A program made the position numbers and the translations under genes. A stretch of DNA of 64,000 nucleotides from Hordeum vulgare subsp. vulgare (Eukaryota > Streptophyta > Magnoliopsida > Poales > Poaceae): assembly GCF_904849725.1 (NCBI RefSeq), contig NW_025422570.1:1-64000 (forward strand). The letters are read 5' to 3'. This document shows positions 62,285 to 64,000 of this stretch, one piece after another (position 1 is the stretch's first letter; every line of letters begins with the position of its first letter). Under the pieces are notes generated by a model that made no database searches, was not told the DNA's origin, and was given only the letters and a program-made list of their open reading frames with translations.

Positions 62285-64000
62285 CACTACTAGAAAAAAG
62301 GCTGTTAGTGGCGCACATGTTTTGGATACTTATGGCGCACTATTGGTGCGCCACTATTATCACGCCACTACTAATAAATAGTAATGGCGCACGCATGGTG
62401 CGTCTCTGTTAATATACATAACAGTGGCGCATCACCTGGTGTGCCATTACTAGGCCCACAAGTGCGCCACTGCTGTGGGTTACTGATGGCGTATTTTTAG
62501 ATAATGCGCCACTGAGGTGTTTATTTATGTGGGCCATTAAAATGCAATATGGTGCGCCACTACTATGAATATTAGGAATTATTTTTTTTGCTTTTCTGAT
62601 ATTTGCACGGGTTACAAAATACATTACAACACAGAATATAAACAGCACAACATATAAACAACAGATTTATCGAATACAATAAAAGATTAGTCTCCGAATA
62701 CAATTCATCATAGTGATACATATATAAGTGATGTAGAAGTAAGTTATACATATTCTATACAATAGTTTCATAAAATATCATGACATCATCTCGAAAATAG
62801 CGATACATAGTGATGTAGAAGTAATCATCATAGTCAATGAGACATCATATAACAAAAGTTGGTCACTAGTCATAACCACAACTCCTCCTCATCATCATCG
62901 TCAACTCTAACACATTGTAGCACATCATCACATCATCTCGGAAATAGCTAATAATCATCATAGTCATACCGCCAATACTATTTAATATCATTTTCGTCAA
63001 TGAGACATCATATAACAAAAGTTGGTCACTAGTCATAATCACAACTCCTCATCATCATCATCATCAACTCTAACACATCGTAGCACATAATAACACATTG
63101 TACCTAGGACCTACTCCTCTGCTTAGGTAGAATATCATAAAACAAGATAGACCCTGACTCTCCATTATGAAGAATGGAGATGATCTTGTCTCCAATTCTT
63201 GGCCTATGCACAATGTTGCTTCCGAGTAGCTCTCTACGATTGACCATACATTTTTTCCAATCTTTGATTGTCATGACTTCATCGGTTTTAGAAATCCGGT
63301 ATGGACAGGAGTGATGCAGATACATAGGCTGACCTGGCCGTGCTGGTCGTATCATCATAACATCAACGCGACCTCTTGGTAACATCAGATGAGGCACACA
63401 ATCTTGCGGGATTTTCTGTTGAAAAACATAGTATTAGCTTTGTAGCTAGCAATGTAGTTTAGTTTTACAAGAATTTATGCAAAATATGCATGGATGTCGT
63501 AATAGTAGAAAATCTTACCATGCAATCTCCATGCATAAGCCTACCACAATGTTACCGTAGTTCACCACGTGCACTAGTGGCACATATTGACCATAATGTT
63601 GGGGAGTTTGCTGATAGGTATTGTAATTTTCAAAATTATTGATAAATGCGACAAGAAGATGTTTCACCTTACAAGTTAATTCTGCTTCATCATTGTAGTA
63701 ATAGGTTCTGCCTACCATTTTCCGTTCATTTTTTGAAGAATGAAAATAAGATATCAATGGAAATAAGTTGTCAACTATTTTTAAATAAACAATATAAATT
63801 ATTTAATAAATGTGGTCGAGAAACTCACATAATGGTAGAACTGGAGGCGTACGCACATCGACGATATTACCTTCAATTTCATCTTCCGGACGAATATCAA
63901 AGGTGATAAGCATATTAGGCTCAAATGCATAAGCCTTGCATAGTGACCCAAGTTTTGCATTCAAAAAGGGAGTAGGTGTCTACATTGTACAATTTTACGG
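62285..64000. repeat. Tandem unit U5 (start only)
   Basis: The array continues past the window. The visible 1.7 kb is the left part of a fifth CACTA copy, with two small indels inside the coding exons of its carried gene. Confidence 0.93.
62285..64000. mobile_element. CACTA element in U5 (left part)
   Basis: Left TIR CACTACTAGAAAAAAGG at 62285, preceded by ACA. It is full-length over the visible part, so it is not derived from the deleted U4 form. The window ends inside exon 2 of the carried gene. Confidence 0.88.
63104..64000 (-). pseudogene. CACTA-borne B3-like gene, U5 copy, frameshifted (partial)
   Basis: Exon 4 (63104-63415) is open. Exon 3 (about 63519-63747) has a 14-bp insertion at 63537-63550 that shifts the frame after NYGN. 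Exon 2, visible from 63829, lacks two bases near 63945 (CATAGTGACCC where the other units have CATAGTGCTACCC), a second frameshift. Exon 1 lies beyond the window. Confidence 0.7.

Noticed and set aside
1..64000. CRISPR array, operon or other prokaryotic system suggested by the regular repetition
   Set aside because: The repeats are 15 kb units with spliced genes, TATA promoters and plant transposons; no short repeat-spacer pattern exists.

Overview
The window looks like nuclear DNA of a grass, most likely a Triticeae species (wheat, barley or Aegilops type). The evidence is plant-type split genes, abundant CACTA (En/Spm) DNA transposons and Tourist-like MITEs, and a jacalin-related lectin gene of the kind grasses carry in clusters. 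The species assignment is inference. Nothing prokaryotic is present: there are no operons, rRNA, tRNA or CRISPR arrays.

The whole 64 kb is one head-to-tail array of a unit of about 14.9 kb. Taking the left end of the resident CACTA element as the unit start, the units are U1 1-14386 (its first 199 bp lie outside the window), U2 14387-29297 (14,911 bp), U3 29298-44179 (14,882 bp), U4 44180-62284 (18,105 bp, rearranged) and U5 62285-64000 (cut by the window end). Each complete unit reads in this order: (1) a 3.44 kb CACTA element with TIRs starting CACTACTAG and an ACA target-site duplication, carrying a split minus-strand gene with B3-like motifs; (2) about 8 kb of gene-poor sequence with a small CACTA-like MITE, a local duplication, a GA/GATA microsatellite, unrecognised low-copy-looking blocks and poly-G tracts; (3) a fragment of a CACTA TNP2-type transposase; (4) a minus-strand gene for a two-domain jacalin-related lectin with a good core promoter; (5) a 90-bp minisatellite with a 293-bp Tourist-like MITE inserted in it.

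The only genes I call as probably functional are the four jacalin-related lectin genes (11700-12873, 26633-27806, 41489-42662, 59494-60667). Each has three exons (2 + 215 + 85 codons) and encodes the same 302-residue protein. I found only two silent differences among the four coding sequences. Both jacalin domains lack the aspartate that normally contacts the sugar, so ordinary mannose or galactose binding is doubtful.

U4 is the odd unit. Its CACTA has lost 1.25 kb, and a further 376 bp is lost downstream. It carries a 4.37 kb block not found in the other units, beginning with a different CACTA end (CACTACAAGAAA). A segment of about 0.7 kb is present on both sides of that block. The promoter region of its lectin gene has a 101-bp tandem duplication. 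Variant patterns switch along the units: U1 resembles U4 and U2 resembles U3 in the middle block, while U1 resembles U3 and U2 resembles U4 near the lectin gene. This is a mosaic expected from unequal exchange or gene conversion in an array.
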